This document shows, piece after piece, positions 62,401 to 64,000 of a stretch of 64,000 bases of DNA. The position numbers were made by a program, and so were the translations under genes. This stretch comes from Tanypteryx hageni. Taxonomy: Eukaryota > Arthropoda > Insecta > Odonata > Petaluridae. A model generated the notes under the pieces. It ran no database searches. It was not told the origin of the DNA and was given only the letters and a program-made list of their open reading frames with translations. Each line of letters begins with the position of its first letter. The first letter of the stretch is position 1. The stretch lies in contig CM054115.1 in NCBI GenBank assembly GCA_028673005.1, forward strand, positions 58,677,407 to 58,741,406, written 5' to 3'.

Positions 62401-63961
62401 CAATTTCTATAAAATAGTTGAACCTCGTCCGTGAATACCCCTCTAACTATTGGATTATTCTCTTCTAGTTTTTTCAATAAATTATCTGCATTTACTGGTC
62501 AACATTTCATATTTAATCTGGATTCCAATTGATCATTAAAACTGTGAAGAATTGACATTACTTCAGCTGCACATATTTTGCTCTTTTTAATTTGCTCTAT
62601 ATTCGACTGAAACAATGTTGCCTTACTATGCATGATATGCCGAGTAATTTCATCTAATGGATTTTCAAAAAAATCTTTTAGAACTTTGGGACATTTATCT
62701 AAACTTAAAAAATGTAAGCTTAATGGTTCAAATAATTGAGTAACACGTTCAATGGCAGGTGTTAAAGCCAACCACCTGGTTTTTGAGTAACCTAATAATT
62801 TCTTATGCTCAACTGAAGCGACCTAACAAAATTTAATTTGACTCTTTACTCTCACAGTGAAACGATGAAAATGTAAGTATATTTGTGGAAGGATTACTTC
62901 TATATCTATAGCCAGTTGACTTGAGAATACACAAATACACCAATTAAAAGAACGCGTGGCTTGAGTAAAAGGAAGGACAATAGCAGAGAAATGTTCAAAA
63001 AGGAGGACATGGAAGGACAAAAGGTTTAGGGAGGACAGCGATTGAAAAAGAAGGACTGTCCTTCCAAAAGGAGGACGTCTGGTCACCTTATAAACACCCT
63101 TCTATTGAATTTACTATGGACTAGGTTTCCTTATTTTGGAGTAGATAAATTTTGTGTCAATGTAATATAATCAAATAAGGGCAAATCATTGGCAAATTTT
63201 TAAATAATTTAAAATTGTGACAAAAACTTGACTTTTTAATTAATAGTTTTTATACAGAAACAATTGTAATGCAACATTTCTTCAACTTGACAACAATTTT
63301 TAATTTTATTTTAACATTCATGAATATATCTGAATCTTTTAAATTTATTTAATTATTAAATGATATACTTGTAAAGCGTGTCAATTTTTCAGATTCATGA
63401 TATTAGTTTGTCGTTTCACAATCATCCACAAATAATAATTTTTGTTCCTCAGTTACTAGCTACTCTATTACTAATAAATTATAATTACCAAATAGTCGAG
63501 TAATAACAGCTGTAATTCATGTTATAAATGGCAGATCAATAATAATCGATTAAATTAATTATAACAACATTAACGAAACGGATGAAATTAATAATGACTT
63601 GTCACTTTTGTATAGTACTTAATAGCATGAAAAGGCAAATTAAAAGATAAAACTGTTAATTACAAAAATCACAGCTATAATTTGATAAAAAGATGTATTA
63701 CAGAACTTATATTTGAGAATTAAACGTCTAAAATGGGTCGCATTGGAATAACTTAAGTAGAGGATATGATTTTCCAATTAAATTCAGTCATTAAATTATA
63801 AGAAATACCCATCTATAAATTCAGTAATACACACCTTTCCAGACTAGATTTTAATAGCAGTCCTTTGTTGATCGCTTCTTCAAGTTTATACTTCAAACTT
63901 TTTGCTTCATTTTCTATAGCATTAATGCCACAATCATGAGATTGTATTAGCTCTTCCAAAG
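23259..63961 (-). CDS. Long coiled-coil/acidic-tail gene, possibly SIX6OS1 (C14orf39)-like; span of 13 chained exons
   Basis: Thirteen minus-strand exons chain with GT/AG borders and matching phases: 63961-63835, 60952-60808, 60266-60125, 53038-52975, 52901-52849, 52759-52662, 46113-46006, 41217-40839, 38801-38647, 38377-38072, 37802-37598, 36087-35914, 23425-23259. Together they give 2,123 nt, about 707 codons including the stop; the 5' end lies beyond the right edge. The first four exons are charged heptad-rich coiled coil; the middle is acidic, Ser/Thr/Pro-rich and probably disordered; the last exons carry [21 protein letters not shown] and end TMFKLF. That order, and the exon-by-exon character, resembles SIX6OS1, a central-element protein of the synaptonemal complex in vertebrates. 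This naming is my inference from memory of the family; the gene model itself is well supported. Introns up to 12.5 kb are full of transposons. Confidence 0.6.
23426..23630. other. Intron sequence
   Basis: Left part of the last intron of the long gene, between the acceptor and a MITE; no other content. Confidence 0.5.
23631..24378. mobile_element. 748-bp pogo-type MITE containing a CpG-rich minisatellite
   Basis: Left end CCGCATTTACCCGAATCCAA and inverted right end CCGTTTTACCCGAATCCAAG share the same terminal sequence; each is flanked by TA (23629-23630, 24379-24380). TA duplication with CCG(T/C)-type ends fits pogo/Tc1-mariner MITEs. No transposase inside. The right-central third is a GC-richer tandem array unlike anything nearby. 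Confidence 0.75.
24004..24290. repeat. 15-16 bp CpG-rich minisatellite, about 18 units
   Basis: Successive units such as TCACTCGACGAATTTG, TCACTCGAGGAATTTG, ACGCTCGATGAGTTTG, TCGCGTGACAAATTG and ATGCGCCACGAATTG run head to tail. A rough consensus is TCGCGCGACGAATTTG. The CG density is very high in an otherwise CpG-poor AT-rich region, and the array lies wholly inside the MITE. Confidence 0.7.
24390..24830 (+). pseudogene. Penelope-like element C-terminus and 3' UTR
   Basis: A frame near 24395-24610 reads [20 protein letters not shown] and [14 protein letters not shown], the end of a GIY-YIG domain in Penelope-like elements, followed by a frameshifted VVNEFLYTHPIP-like end. A pyrimidine-rich 3' UTR follows and ends with CACCTGAGGATGTCACCTTG and CAGGTCGAAATTAAAAC, a decayed hammerhead-like core (CTGAGGA ... 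GAAA) at 24782-24820. Only the 3' end of the element is present. Confidence 0.65.
24950..25810 (+). repeat. Dispersed repeat A, copy 1 (other copy 54.5-55.4 kb)
   Basis: About 860 bp that align block by block with 54520-55385 in the same orientation. Each copy is itself a series of related subunits with the motifs GCAGGGCTACCACA, GAATTTGGAAGGAATTGGC, and CGATTTYAANGAAATTTTGT. It ends near AAAAGCACTTCTGTA. No coding capacity and no assignable family; the internal periodicity resembles non-autonomous elements with tandem cores. Confidence 0.6.
25890..27190 (+). mobile_element. Mariner element, decayed
   Basis: Terminal repeats share AAGTAAGTTTACAAGGTT at 25905-25922 and, inverted, at 27162-27180. 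The interior encodes a broken mariner transposase: [20 protein letters not shown] (helix-turn-helix region, ~26073), [16 protein letters not shown] (first catalytic Asp, ~26514), [18 protein letters not shown] (~26691), then HDNA-like (~26798) and [12 protein letters not shown] (~26890). At least five frameshifts. The ~1.3-kb length is normal for mariner. Confidence 0.8.
27191..27959. other. Intron stretch with an 18-bp hairpin
   Basis: No gene. At 27792-27809 and 27833-27850 two 18-nt segments are inverted repeats with one G-T mismatch and a 23-nt loop (ATATGTGTCTCGATAAGA on the left). The rest is unremarkable AT-rich intron. Confidence 0.4.
27960..29551. repeat. Helitron-family debris with a local ~220-bp tandem duplication
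   Basis: Blocks at 28090-28230 and 29036-29215 match parts of the possible Helitron at 22.2-23.0 kb. A separate tandem duplication is visible: AACAACAATTA...CCATATTTTT...CAACATTTACCA occurs at 28211-28350 and again at 28429-28575. CTGTCCGTCCATCC at 28037 is typical of Helitron 5' regions. Boundaries cannot be fixed. Confidence 0.4.
29552..30011 (+). repeat. Possible Helitron 5'-end fragment
   Basis: TCTTAATATATAAAACG after an A at 29552 is nearly the same as TCTTAATATATAAAATG at 30018, the start of the next Helitron. No matching 3' end before 30011, so this is a truncated or neighbouring copy. Confidence 0.35.
30060..30530 (+). pseudogene. Helitron helicase C-terminal remnant
   Basis: Frameshifted blocks characteristic of the PIF1-like SF1 helicase end of Helitron Rep-Hel proteins: [17 protein letters not shown] (30073), NLMPSQG (30160), a block with [14 protein letters not shown] residues, [14 protein letters not shown] (30310-30355), [10 protein letters not shown] (30375), and HGQLYVAL (30434) with its following Ser replaced by a stop. 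These are helicase motifs V and VI. The N-terminal Rep nuclease is absent. Inactive. Confidence 0.75.
30533..31866 (+). mobile_element. Tc1/mariner-superfamily element with intact termini
   Basis: Left end CAGAGTGTAACAAAAGTAAC and inverted right end CAGTGTGTAACAAAAGTAAC are nearly identical and flanked by TA (30531-30532, 31867-31868). Length 1,334 bp. The encoded transposase is broken. It interrupts the tail of the Helitron helicase remnant, so it is the younger of the two. Confidence 0.85.
30705..31750 (+). pseudogene. Tc1-like transposase (DUF4817 HTH + DDE_3), frameshifted
   Basis: The N-terminal helix-turn-helix region reads [20 protein letters not shown] (30730) and [14 protein letters not shown]; the catalytic domain reads [20 protein letters not shown] (31167), [10 protein letters not shown], then in another frame [20 protein letters not shown] (31432) and [11 protein letters not shown] (31545). 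The acidic triad D, D and D is present in sequence terms. Stops at about 30847, 31430 and 31575 and at least two frameshifts inactivate it. This DUF4817-containing lineage is common in arthropods. Confidence 0.8.
31957..32310. other. Intron stretch
   Basis: AT-rich, no recognised feature; separates the Helitron from the nested stack. Confidence 0.4.
32871..32885 (+). promoter_or_regulatory. Heat-shock element 1
   Basis: GAACATTCTAGAAGG: three perfectly spaced, alternating GAA/TTC boxes (GAA-2-TTC-2-GAA), the binding pattern of trimeric HSF. Lies about 70 bp upstream of the TATA box. Confidence 0.65.
32922..32934 (+). promoter_or_regulatory. Heat-shock element 2
   Basis: TTCTAGAATTTTC: three perfect alternating boxes (TTC-2-GAA-2-TTC), ending 8 bp before the TATA box, close to the proximal HSE position of arthropod hsp70 promoters. 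Confidence 0.65.
32943..32950 (+). promoter_or_regulatory. TATA box of the inner transposon
   Basis: TATATAAG. Transcription would begin about 30 bp on, near AGCAGTTAGTTGG (32968-32980), followed by a ~280-nt leader to ATG 33255. The leader style (GTTCGACAGTTC, GTGTAATA) is similar to hsp70 leaders, by impression only. Confidence 0.55.
33255..35092 (+). pseudogene. Uncharacterised Cys-rich transposase-like protein, broken
   Basis: Starts at ATG 33255 ([15 protein letters not shown]), with CYICGEY (33301), then after a frame change CKTCVEC and GVPMVWREQ: a putative zinc-binding N-terminus. The frame from 33597 to 34541 continues with a disordered acidic part, [20 protein letters not shown] (33968), [20 protein letters not shown] (34197), [18 protein letters not shown] and [18 protein letters not shown] 179-bp insertion follows, then [17 protein letters not shown] and [19 protein letters not shown], ending YKQRFTLH at 35092. 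Stop at 33963-33965. Similar predicted proteins occur in many copies in arthropod genomes; candidate acidic residues are FIDSS, WDSRA and GERFHQD. Function inferred only from the TIR context. Confidence 0.6.
34539..34717 (+). mobile_element. Mini Penelope-like insertion with perfect 33-bp inverted arms and hammerhead-like core
   Basis: Flanked by identical 12-bp repeats TGTATGAATGGT (34527-34538, 34718-34729), and removal of one repeat plus the insert restores the transposase reading frame. The arms 34584-34616 and 34685-34717 are perfect inverted copies. Between them lies CACCTGATGATGACGC...GCATCAAAACCTAGG, with the CTGATGA box and an imperfect GAAA box, and ending CTAATAAAATAG. The format (3' UTR plus inverted copy) matches Penelope-like elements on a small scale. 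Confidence 0.6.
35671..35913. other. Intron end
   Basis: Right-hand part of the long last intron, next to the donor at 35913. No feature besides splice signal. Confidence 0.5.
35914..36087 (-). CDS. Long gene, penultimate exon
   Basis: Acceptor TTTTGCAG (36088-36089) and strong donor GTAAGT (35913 downward). 174 nt, phase 1 in and phase 1 out. Encodes [19 protein letters not shown], a Ser/Pro/Tyr-rich disordered stretch and HSNIFGSPS before the junction. The Tyr/Pro-spaced SPP-YLPSP pattern suggests phosphorylation or short linear motifs. Confidence 0.7.
36226..37479. mobile_element. Non-autonomous hAT relic (1.25 kb)
   Basis: Starts CAGGGGCATACTAATAGACC and ends (inverted) CTGTGGCATACCGGAAAATC; 8-bp flanks GCTCTACA (36218-36225) and GCTGTACA (37480-37487) with one mismatch. 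The left part matches 43605-43940 and the right end matches 44930-44971, so it is the same family as the hAT at 43.6 kb. A C16 homopolymer run lies at 37445-37459. No transposase. Confidence 0.75.
37030..37130 (-). repeat. tRNA-like SINE remnant inside the hAT relic
   Basis: On the minus strand GCCGGTGGAGCAGTGGTTGAA (box A, split here as GGTGGAGCAGTGG) and GGATTTGATTCTC (box B) are ~45 nt apart. Weak tail. Likely a tRNA-derived SINE fragment. Confidence 0.45.
37598..37802 (-). CDS. Long gene, internal exon (acidic)
   Basis: Acceptor TTTATCTACAG and donor GTAAGT at 37597. 205 nt, phase 0 in, phase 1 out. Encodes [20 protein letters not shown], a D/N/K-rich run, then [14 protein letters not shown] and DDSNLS. 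The VYPI...HSF motif echoes one in the preceding exon. Confidence 0.7.
38072..38377 (-). CDS. Long gene, internal exon (acidic, Lys/Glu-rich)
   Basis: Acceptor TTCCATAG before GGGAATG (38378-38379); donor GTGAGC at 38071. 306 nt, phase 0 to 0 (102 codons). Contains [30 protein letters not shown] (an acidic VVDLTDD that could act as a SUMO-interacting motif) and [19 protein letters not shown]. Low complexity, no enzyme domain. Confidence 0.7.
38647..38801 (-). CDS. Long gene, internal exon
   Basis: Acceptor TACTTAAAG, donor GTGAGT at 38646. 155 nt, phase 1 in, phase 0 out. Encodes [20 protein letters not shown] and [16 protein letters not shown]. Acidic, no domain recognised; the downstream intron to the next exon is only 269 bp. 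Confidence 0.7.
39125..39504 (+). repeat. Dispersed repeat B, copy 1 (partial)
   Basis: Shares TGGCCACCAYATGA, CCTTCTGATATTGGATATAGCC, AACAATTAAGAAAA, GGTAGGTGGYGGCAGCTAAAA, and CTTAAACAATGC with 58650-59000. Ends where a second copy begins at 39505. Confidence 0.6.
39618..39722 (-). repeat. tRNA-Gly-like SINE, left member of inverted pair
   Basis: On the minus strand a 70-nt tRNA-like fold runs 39722-39653: GTTCAGTGGTAGAAT (D arm/box A), a 7-nt anticodon-type loop CCGGCAA closed by five pairs, and CTGGGTTTGATTCCCAG (perfect T arm). The acceptor pairs 5 of 7. It continues as ATAGCAGACTTTTTC, a non-tRNA tail shared with the right member, so it is a SINE rather than a gene. Confidence 0.6.
39866..39965 (+). 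repeat. tRNA-Gly-like SINE, right member of inverted pair
   Basis: GGTGGTAGAATATCCGTCCG, GTTCGATTCCC (perfect box B) and the tail CATAGCAGACTTTTTTC match the left member in opposite orientation. The 5' part is replaced by GGT repeats. Confidence 0.55.
40839..41217 (-). CDS. Long gene, largest exon
   Basis: Acceptor TTTCAACAG and donor GTCAGT at 40838. 379 nt, phase 0 in, phase 1 out. Starts [20 protein letters not shown] (two proline-directed SP/PP sites), then acidic: [33 protein letters not shown] and [18 protein letters not shown]. No folded domain expected. In a SIX6OS1 comparison this corresponds to the TP/SP-rich middle. Confidence 0.7.
41397..41931. mobile_element. 535-bp Tigger-type MITE
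   Basis: Left end CAGTAGTCACTTGCCAATCA and inverted right end CAGTAGTTCCTTGCCAACCA. Left flank TA, right flank CA (mutated). Non-coding. Confidence 0.65.
42190..42542 (+). repeat. Dispersed repeat B, copy 3 (partial)
   Basis: Matches the middle of copy 2 from GACAATTAAGAAAAGAAAAAG to GATTAATAGTTTTTGAGTTA, then is cut off by a hAT-type end at 42543. Confidence 0.6.
42543..42640 (+). mobile_element. Solo hAT-type terminus
   Basis: CAGTGGTGTGCAACCTGAGG followed by GGGCCATTTGTGGCCC is the standard look of a hAT/MITE end. I found no right end with matching 8-bp flanks nearby. Confidence 0.45.
43605..44971. mobile_element. Non-autonomous hAT inserted in the Tigger reading frame
   Basis: Starts CAGGGGCATATTGATAG and ends, inverted, CAGTGGCATACTAGAAAATC; 8-bp flanks TAGATTAA and TTGATGAA match at 6 of 8. 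It carries the same left and right sequences as the hAT at 36226-37479. The interior holds a pyrimidine-rich tract and a box-B-like GGTTCGACTCC on the minus strand near 44725. Confidence 0.65.
44007..44295. repeat. (CCCT/TCTC)-rich low-complexity tract
   Basis: About 290 nt of nearly pure pyrimidine on the plus strand, irregular CTCCCT/CTTCC units. The open frames it produces on both strands are compositional artefacts. Confidence 0.8.
46006..46113 (-). CDS. Long gene, internal exon
   Basis: Acceptor TTCTTCTTCAG and donor GTATGC at 46005. 108 nt, phase 0 to 0 (36 codons): [20 protein letters not shown] and [16 protein letters not shown]. Basic and Tyr/Ser-containing, in contrast to the acidic exons that follow. 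Confidence 0.7.
46114..47261. other. Intron stretch, nothing recognised
   Basis: AT-rich. A 84-codon open frame at 46558-46812 has no family character or splice support. Confidence 0.35.
47262..47345 (+). repeat. tRNA-like SINE head
   Basis: TGGTGGCTGAGGTGACTAAA (box A) and a perfect box B GGTTCGAACCC, about 55 nt apart as in Leu/Ser tRNAs with a long variable arm. No acceptor-stem pairing; most likely SINE-derived. Confidence 0.5.
47570..48170 (+). pseudogene. Helitron helicase C-terminal remnant
   Basis: A 105-codon open frame (47628-47945) plus its extension reads [50 protein letters not shown], then [20 protein letters not shown] and HRQLYVAMS (48050). These are the terminal PIF1-type helicase motifs of Helitron Rep-Hel proteins. 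Stop at 47943-47945 and another after AMS. The element's borders were not found; the SINE-like block lies just upstream. Confidence 0.75.
48358..48404. repeat. Microsatellite (CATA)n-(TA)n
   Basis: ATACATACATACATAC followed by about 12 TA units; it adjoins the 3' end of the Penelope-like element. Confidence 0.9.
48544..48572 (-). ncRNA. Hammerhead-ribozyme-like core
   Basis: On the minus strand: CTGATGA, stem AGGAAT/ATTCC, then GAAAGC. Both invariant boxes (CUGAUGA, GAAA) are intact with a short stem II between, and flanking GTAG/CTAC can pair. Hammerhead motifs are known in Penelope-like elements; I have not shown a cleavable fold here. Confidence 0.55.
48720..50154 (-). pseudogene. Penelope-type RT + GIY-YIG protein, truncated and frameshifted
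   Basis: The long frame (50154-48851) shows palm motif [17 protein letters not shown], motif [19 protein letters not shown], motif [12 protein letters not shown] and a following FLDVDLS block, all typical of Penelope RTs and relatives of telomerase. A linker of ~150 residues precedes [10 protein letters not shown] and the GIY-YIG core [17 protein letters not shown] with MNGHRNS. A frameshift near 48875 moves the end of the domain ([25 protein letters not shown]) to another frame. The first RT fingers (motifs 1-2) are missing. About 435 codons stay open, so decay is recent. Confidence 0.8.
50155..50224 (-). mobile_element. hAT-type terminus between the Penelope and LINE pieces
   Basis: Read inward on the minus strand it begins CAGTGGTGCCCAAACTTTTC and continues GGCGGGCCGC, the usual hAT/MITE end. 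No second end with an 8-bp duplication is visible; the Penelope fragment seems to have replaced the rest. Confidence 0.5.
50225..51335 (+). pseudogene. LINE fragment: RT catalytic end, thumb and 3' UTR
   Basis: Begins at the RT catalytic box, now [14 protein letters not shown] (from FADDT), continues [19 protein letters not shown], then frameshifted [11 protein letters not shown] and [32 protein letters not shown] and ILTLPCIY. The 3' end has AATAAA at 51311 and a CTAT-repeat tail (51318-51333). CR1/Jockey-group type, distinct in tail from the LINE at 4.5-8.6 kb. Confidence 0.7.
51655..51835. mobile_element. ~180-bp foldback MITE
   Basis: Two arms of about 80 bp (51655-51735 and 51752-51835) are imperfect inverted copies sharing GATTTAAAACTTTTG and CTTTTGCACTRAAAAG-like segments, with a 16-nt centre. 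Non-coding. Confidence 0.55.
51880..52520 (+). repeat. Dispersed repeat C, copy 2, with a LINE-tail remnant
   Basis: Colinear with 12180-12790. In the middle (52240-52280) GTCTTTCTGGACAAATAAACTT plus an ATT repeat looks like the 3' tail of a LINE, probably inserted into the repeat. Confidence 0.4.
52662..52759 (-). CDS. Long gene, internal exon
   Basis: Acceptor TATGTTTTAG, perfect donor GTAAGT at 52661. 98 nt, phase 1 in, phase 0 out: [20 protein letters not shown] and [12 protein letters not shown]. Marks the change from coiled coil to a looser region. Confidence 0.7.
52849..52901 (-). CDS. Long gene, 53-nt micro-exon
   Basis: Acceptor TGGTTTAG and donor GTGATA at 52848. Phase 2 in, phase 1 out: [17 protein letters not shown]. 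Only 89 bp from the next exon and 73 bp from the previous one, a compact trio in an otherwise transposon-stretched gene. Confidence 0.65.
52975..53038 (-). CDS. Long gene, 64-nt coiled-coil exon
   Basis: Acceptor TTTTAAAAATAG (weak polypyrimidine) and donor GTAATT at 52974. Phase 1 in, phase 2 out: [20 protein letters not shown] and I-R. Strong heptad character continuing the upstream coiled coil. Confidence 0.65.
53039..54519. other. Intron stretch
   Basis: No exon recognised. At 54040-54240 a block with CACCAAGTTTCATGAAAATC and GACAGGCAGACAGACAGA looks like the 3' part of an unclassified repeat. A 60-codon open frame at 53395 has no supported identity. Confidence 0.35.
54520..55385 (+). 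repeat. Dispersed repeat A, copy 2
   Basis: Colinear with 24950-25810: CGACTCRGCAGGRGTGCCA start, ACAACATA, AGCATAGATATAAA, GGAGAACTGA, GGTATTGGCTGAAC, CAAAGCAAATACA and AAAAGCACTTCTGTA end. Divergence is high. Subunits repeat inside both copies. Confidence 0.6.
55646..55760 (+). repeat. Solo terminus related to the outer element at 32.3 kb
   Basis: CTGTATATACTCATGTATAA followed by AATGTGCACCC parallels the left end at 32311. No partner end found before the mariner at 56.3 kb. Confidence 0.4.
56349..57607 (-). mobile_element. Mariner element, nearly intact
   Basis: Terminal repeats TGAGGGTCATCTCACAATTA (left) and, inverted, CGAGGGTCATCTCGCATTGT (right), flanked by TA (56347-56348, 57608-57609). 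Length 1,259 bp, normal for mariner. It contains one transposase frame covering 360 codons. Confidence 0.85.
56419..57498 (-). pseudogene. Mariner transposase, one frame with two in-frame stops
   Basis: A single 360-codon frame runs from 57498 to TAA at 56419, interrupted only by TGA at 57046-57048 and TAG at 56521-56523. N-terminal: [45 protein letters not shown] HTH. Catalytic part: [21 protein letters not shown] (first Asp; written in part as [11 protein letters not shown]), [14 protein letters not shown] (second Asp) and [13 protein letters not shown] (third Asp, DD34D spacing). Ends LPEVWQ and GDYIEG-like AKDYIEGM. The upstream start may be a little further on. The youngest transposase in the window by damage. 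Confidence 0.8.
58008..58638. mobile_element. 631-bp Tigger-type MITE
   Basis: Left CAGGTTTCCCTCTCTTTATG and inverted right CAGGTTTCCATCTCTTTATG, TA on both sides (58006-58007, 58639-58640). Subterminal GCTTTATGCGAATTC and TTCGCTTTATGC repeats. Non-coding. Confidence 0.8.
58650..59330 (+). repeat. Dispersed repeat B, copy 4 (most complete)
   Basis: Starts CTGATGTGGCCACCACATGA directly after the MITE and runs to ACTACATACGGAGAAAG. Includes ACAGACATCGAGAAAATGG and CATTGAAATCTCAAAATC. Serves as reference for copies at 39.1, 39.5 and 42.2 kb. Confidence 0.6.
59715..59840. repeat. ~29-bp minisatellite, four units
   Basis: Units of the type TTTTAGAAGATCAGAAGGGG followed by a G-rich variable end repeat four times. 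The open frame across it (LEDQK, LKDQK) is a by-product. Confidence 0.7.
60125..60266 (-). CDS. Long gene, coiled-coil exon
   Basis: Acceptor TTTTGTTTCAG; donor AAAG before GTATCA at 60124. 142 nt, phase 0 in, phase 1 out: [20 protein letters not shown], a [19 protein letters not shown] heptad region and HIKG. The frame stays open for another ~55 codons to 59961, so a longer exon or alternative end is possible, but only the 60124 donor restores the phase of the next exon. Confidence 0.6.
60808..60952 (-). CDS. Long gene, coiled-coil exon
   Basis: Acceptor CAATTATTAG; donor GTCAGT at 60807. 145 nt, phase 2 in (AG plus C makes Ser), phase 0 out: [40 protein letters not shown] and EMWENYK. In vertebrate SIX6OS1 a comparable YK-rich coiled coil precedes the corresponding next segment. 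Confidence 0.65.
61196..63090 (-). mobile_element. hAT element with GGTGACCAGA termini and transposase relic
   Basis: Ends TAAGGTGACCAGATATTTTT (left) and, inverted, TAAGGTGACCAGACGTCCTC (right). TAAACAC lies immediately outside both ends (61189-61195, 63091-63097), 7 of the 8 bp expected for hAT. Minus-strand transposase pieces: [20 protein letters not shown] (62768), [37 protein letters not shown] (62450), and the dimerisation domain [20 protein letters not shown] (62085) with [13 protein letters not shown]. Frameshifted; N-terminal half and zinc finger are missing, so internally deleted. Confidence 0.75.
63835..63961 (-). CDS. Long gene, most upstream exon in the window
   Basis: Acceptor TTATTATTTCAG (63962-63963) and donor GTGTGT at 63834. 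127 nt, enters needing 2 nt and leaves at phase 2: [38 protein letters not shown]. Coiled coil. No start codon, so earlier exons lie to the right of the window. Confidence 0.65.
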
Positions 63962-64000
63962 CTGAAATAATAAAAAAATGTTACTCTCAAGACAAGAAAT

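Noticed and set aside
1..64000. CRISPR arrays, operons, phage or plasmid features
   Set aside because: Spliced minus-strand exons, LINEs and SINEs show a eukaryotic nuclear region; no spaced identical repeats of CRISPR type.
1..64000. LTR retrotransposon or endogenous virus
   Set aside because: No long terminal direct repeats, no gag/protease/integrase motifs and no envelope-like frames were seen; all reverse transcriptases are LINE or Penelope type.

Overview
This is a eukaryotic nuclear window, most likely from an arthropod with a large, AT-rich, transposon-filled genome. No prokaryotic gene layout, rRNA operon, CRISPR array or complete tRNA gene is visible. Host protein exons are short, lie on the minus strand, have GT/AG borders with matching phases, and are separated by introns stuffed with decayed mobile elements. 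The transposon set (mariner, Tigger/pogo, piggyBac, hAT, Helitron, Penelope-like, CR1/Jockey-like LINEs, tRNA-derived SINEs) fits arthropods; I cannot name the species.

Host genes. (1) Two 5' exons of a PLEKHM1-like RUN-domain gene (13114-13330 and 13858-14016, minus), with the start codon at 14016; the rest of the gene runs off the left edge, so 1-13113 is probably its intron. (2) One long minus-strand gene from beyond the right edge (exon at 63835-63961) to its stop codon at 23259. I can chain 13 exons with consistent phases, about 2.1 kb of coding sequence (~707 codons). The product starts as coiled coil, continues as an acidic Ser/Pro-rich tail and ends in short FG/FNF-type motifs; this layout resembles SIX6OS1/C14orf39, a synaptonemal-complex protein, but the name is a hypothesis.

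Mobile elements, left to right. Tigger relic (2.0-3.0 kb); two LINE fragments (3.1-4.5 kb); a full-length LINE with PHD-type ORF1 and APE-endonuclease/RT ORF2 (4.55-8.6 kb); mariner and piggyBac relics (8.6-11.5 kb), the latter split by a tRNA-SINE with 12-bp target duplication; a Helitron (14.4-16.0 kb) holding a 123-bp hAT MITE and a Penelope-like element with ~300-bp inverted arms; an autonomous-size hAT with perfect 8-bp duplication (16.9-21.0 kb); then, inside the long gene's last intron, a pogo-type MITE with a CpG-rich minisatellite, a Penelope 3' end, a mariner, a Helitron helicase relic invaded by a Tc1-like element, and a nested stack at 32.3-35.7 kb. Further right are hAT, Tigger, Helitron, Penelope, LINE and mariner relics and several multi-copy dispersed repeats.

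The most interesting object is the inner element of the stack at 32684-35326: ~110-bp divergent terminal inverted repeats, TAA target duplication, an uncharacterised Cys-rich transposase-like reading frame, and upstream of it two perfect three-box heat-shock elements followed by a TATA box, i.e. what looks like an hsp70-type promoter. A Penelope-like mini-element with perfect 33-bp arms and a hammerhead-like core has landed inside its coding region.
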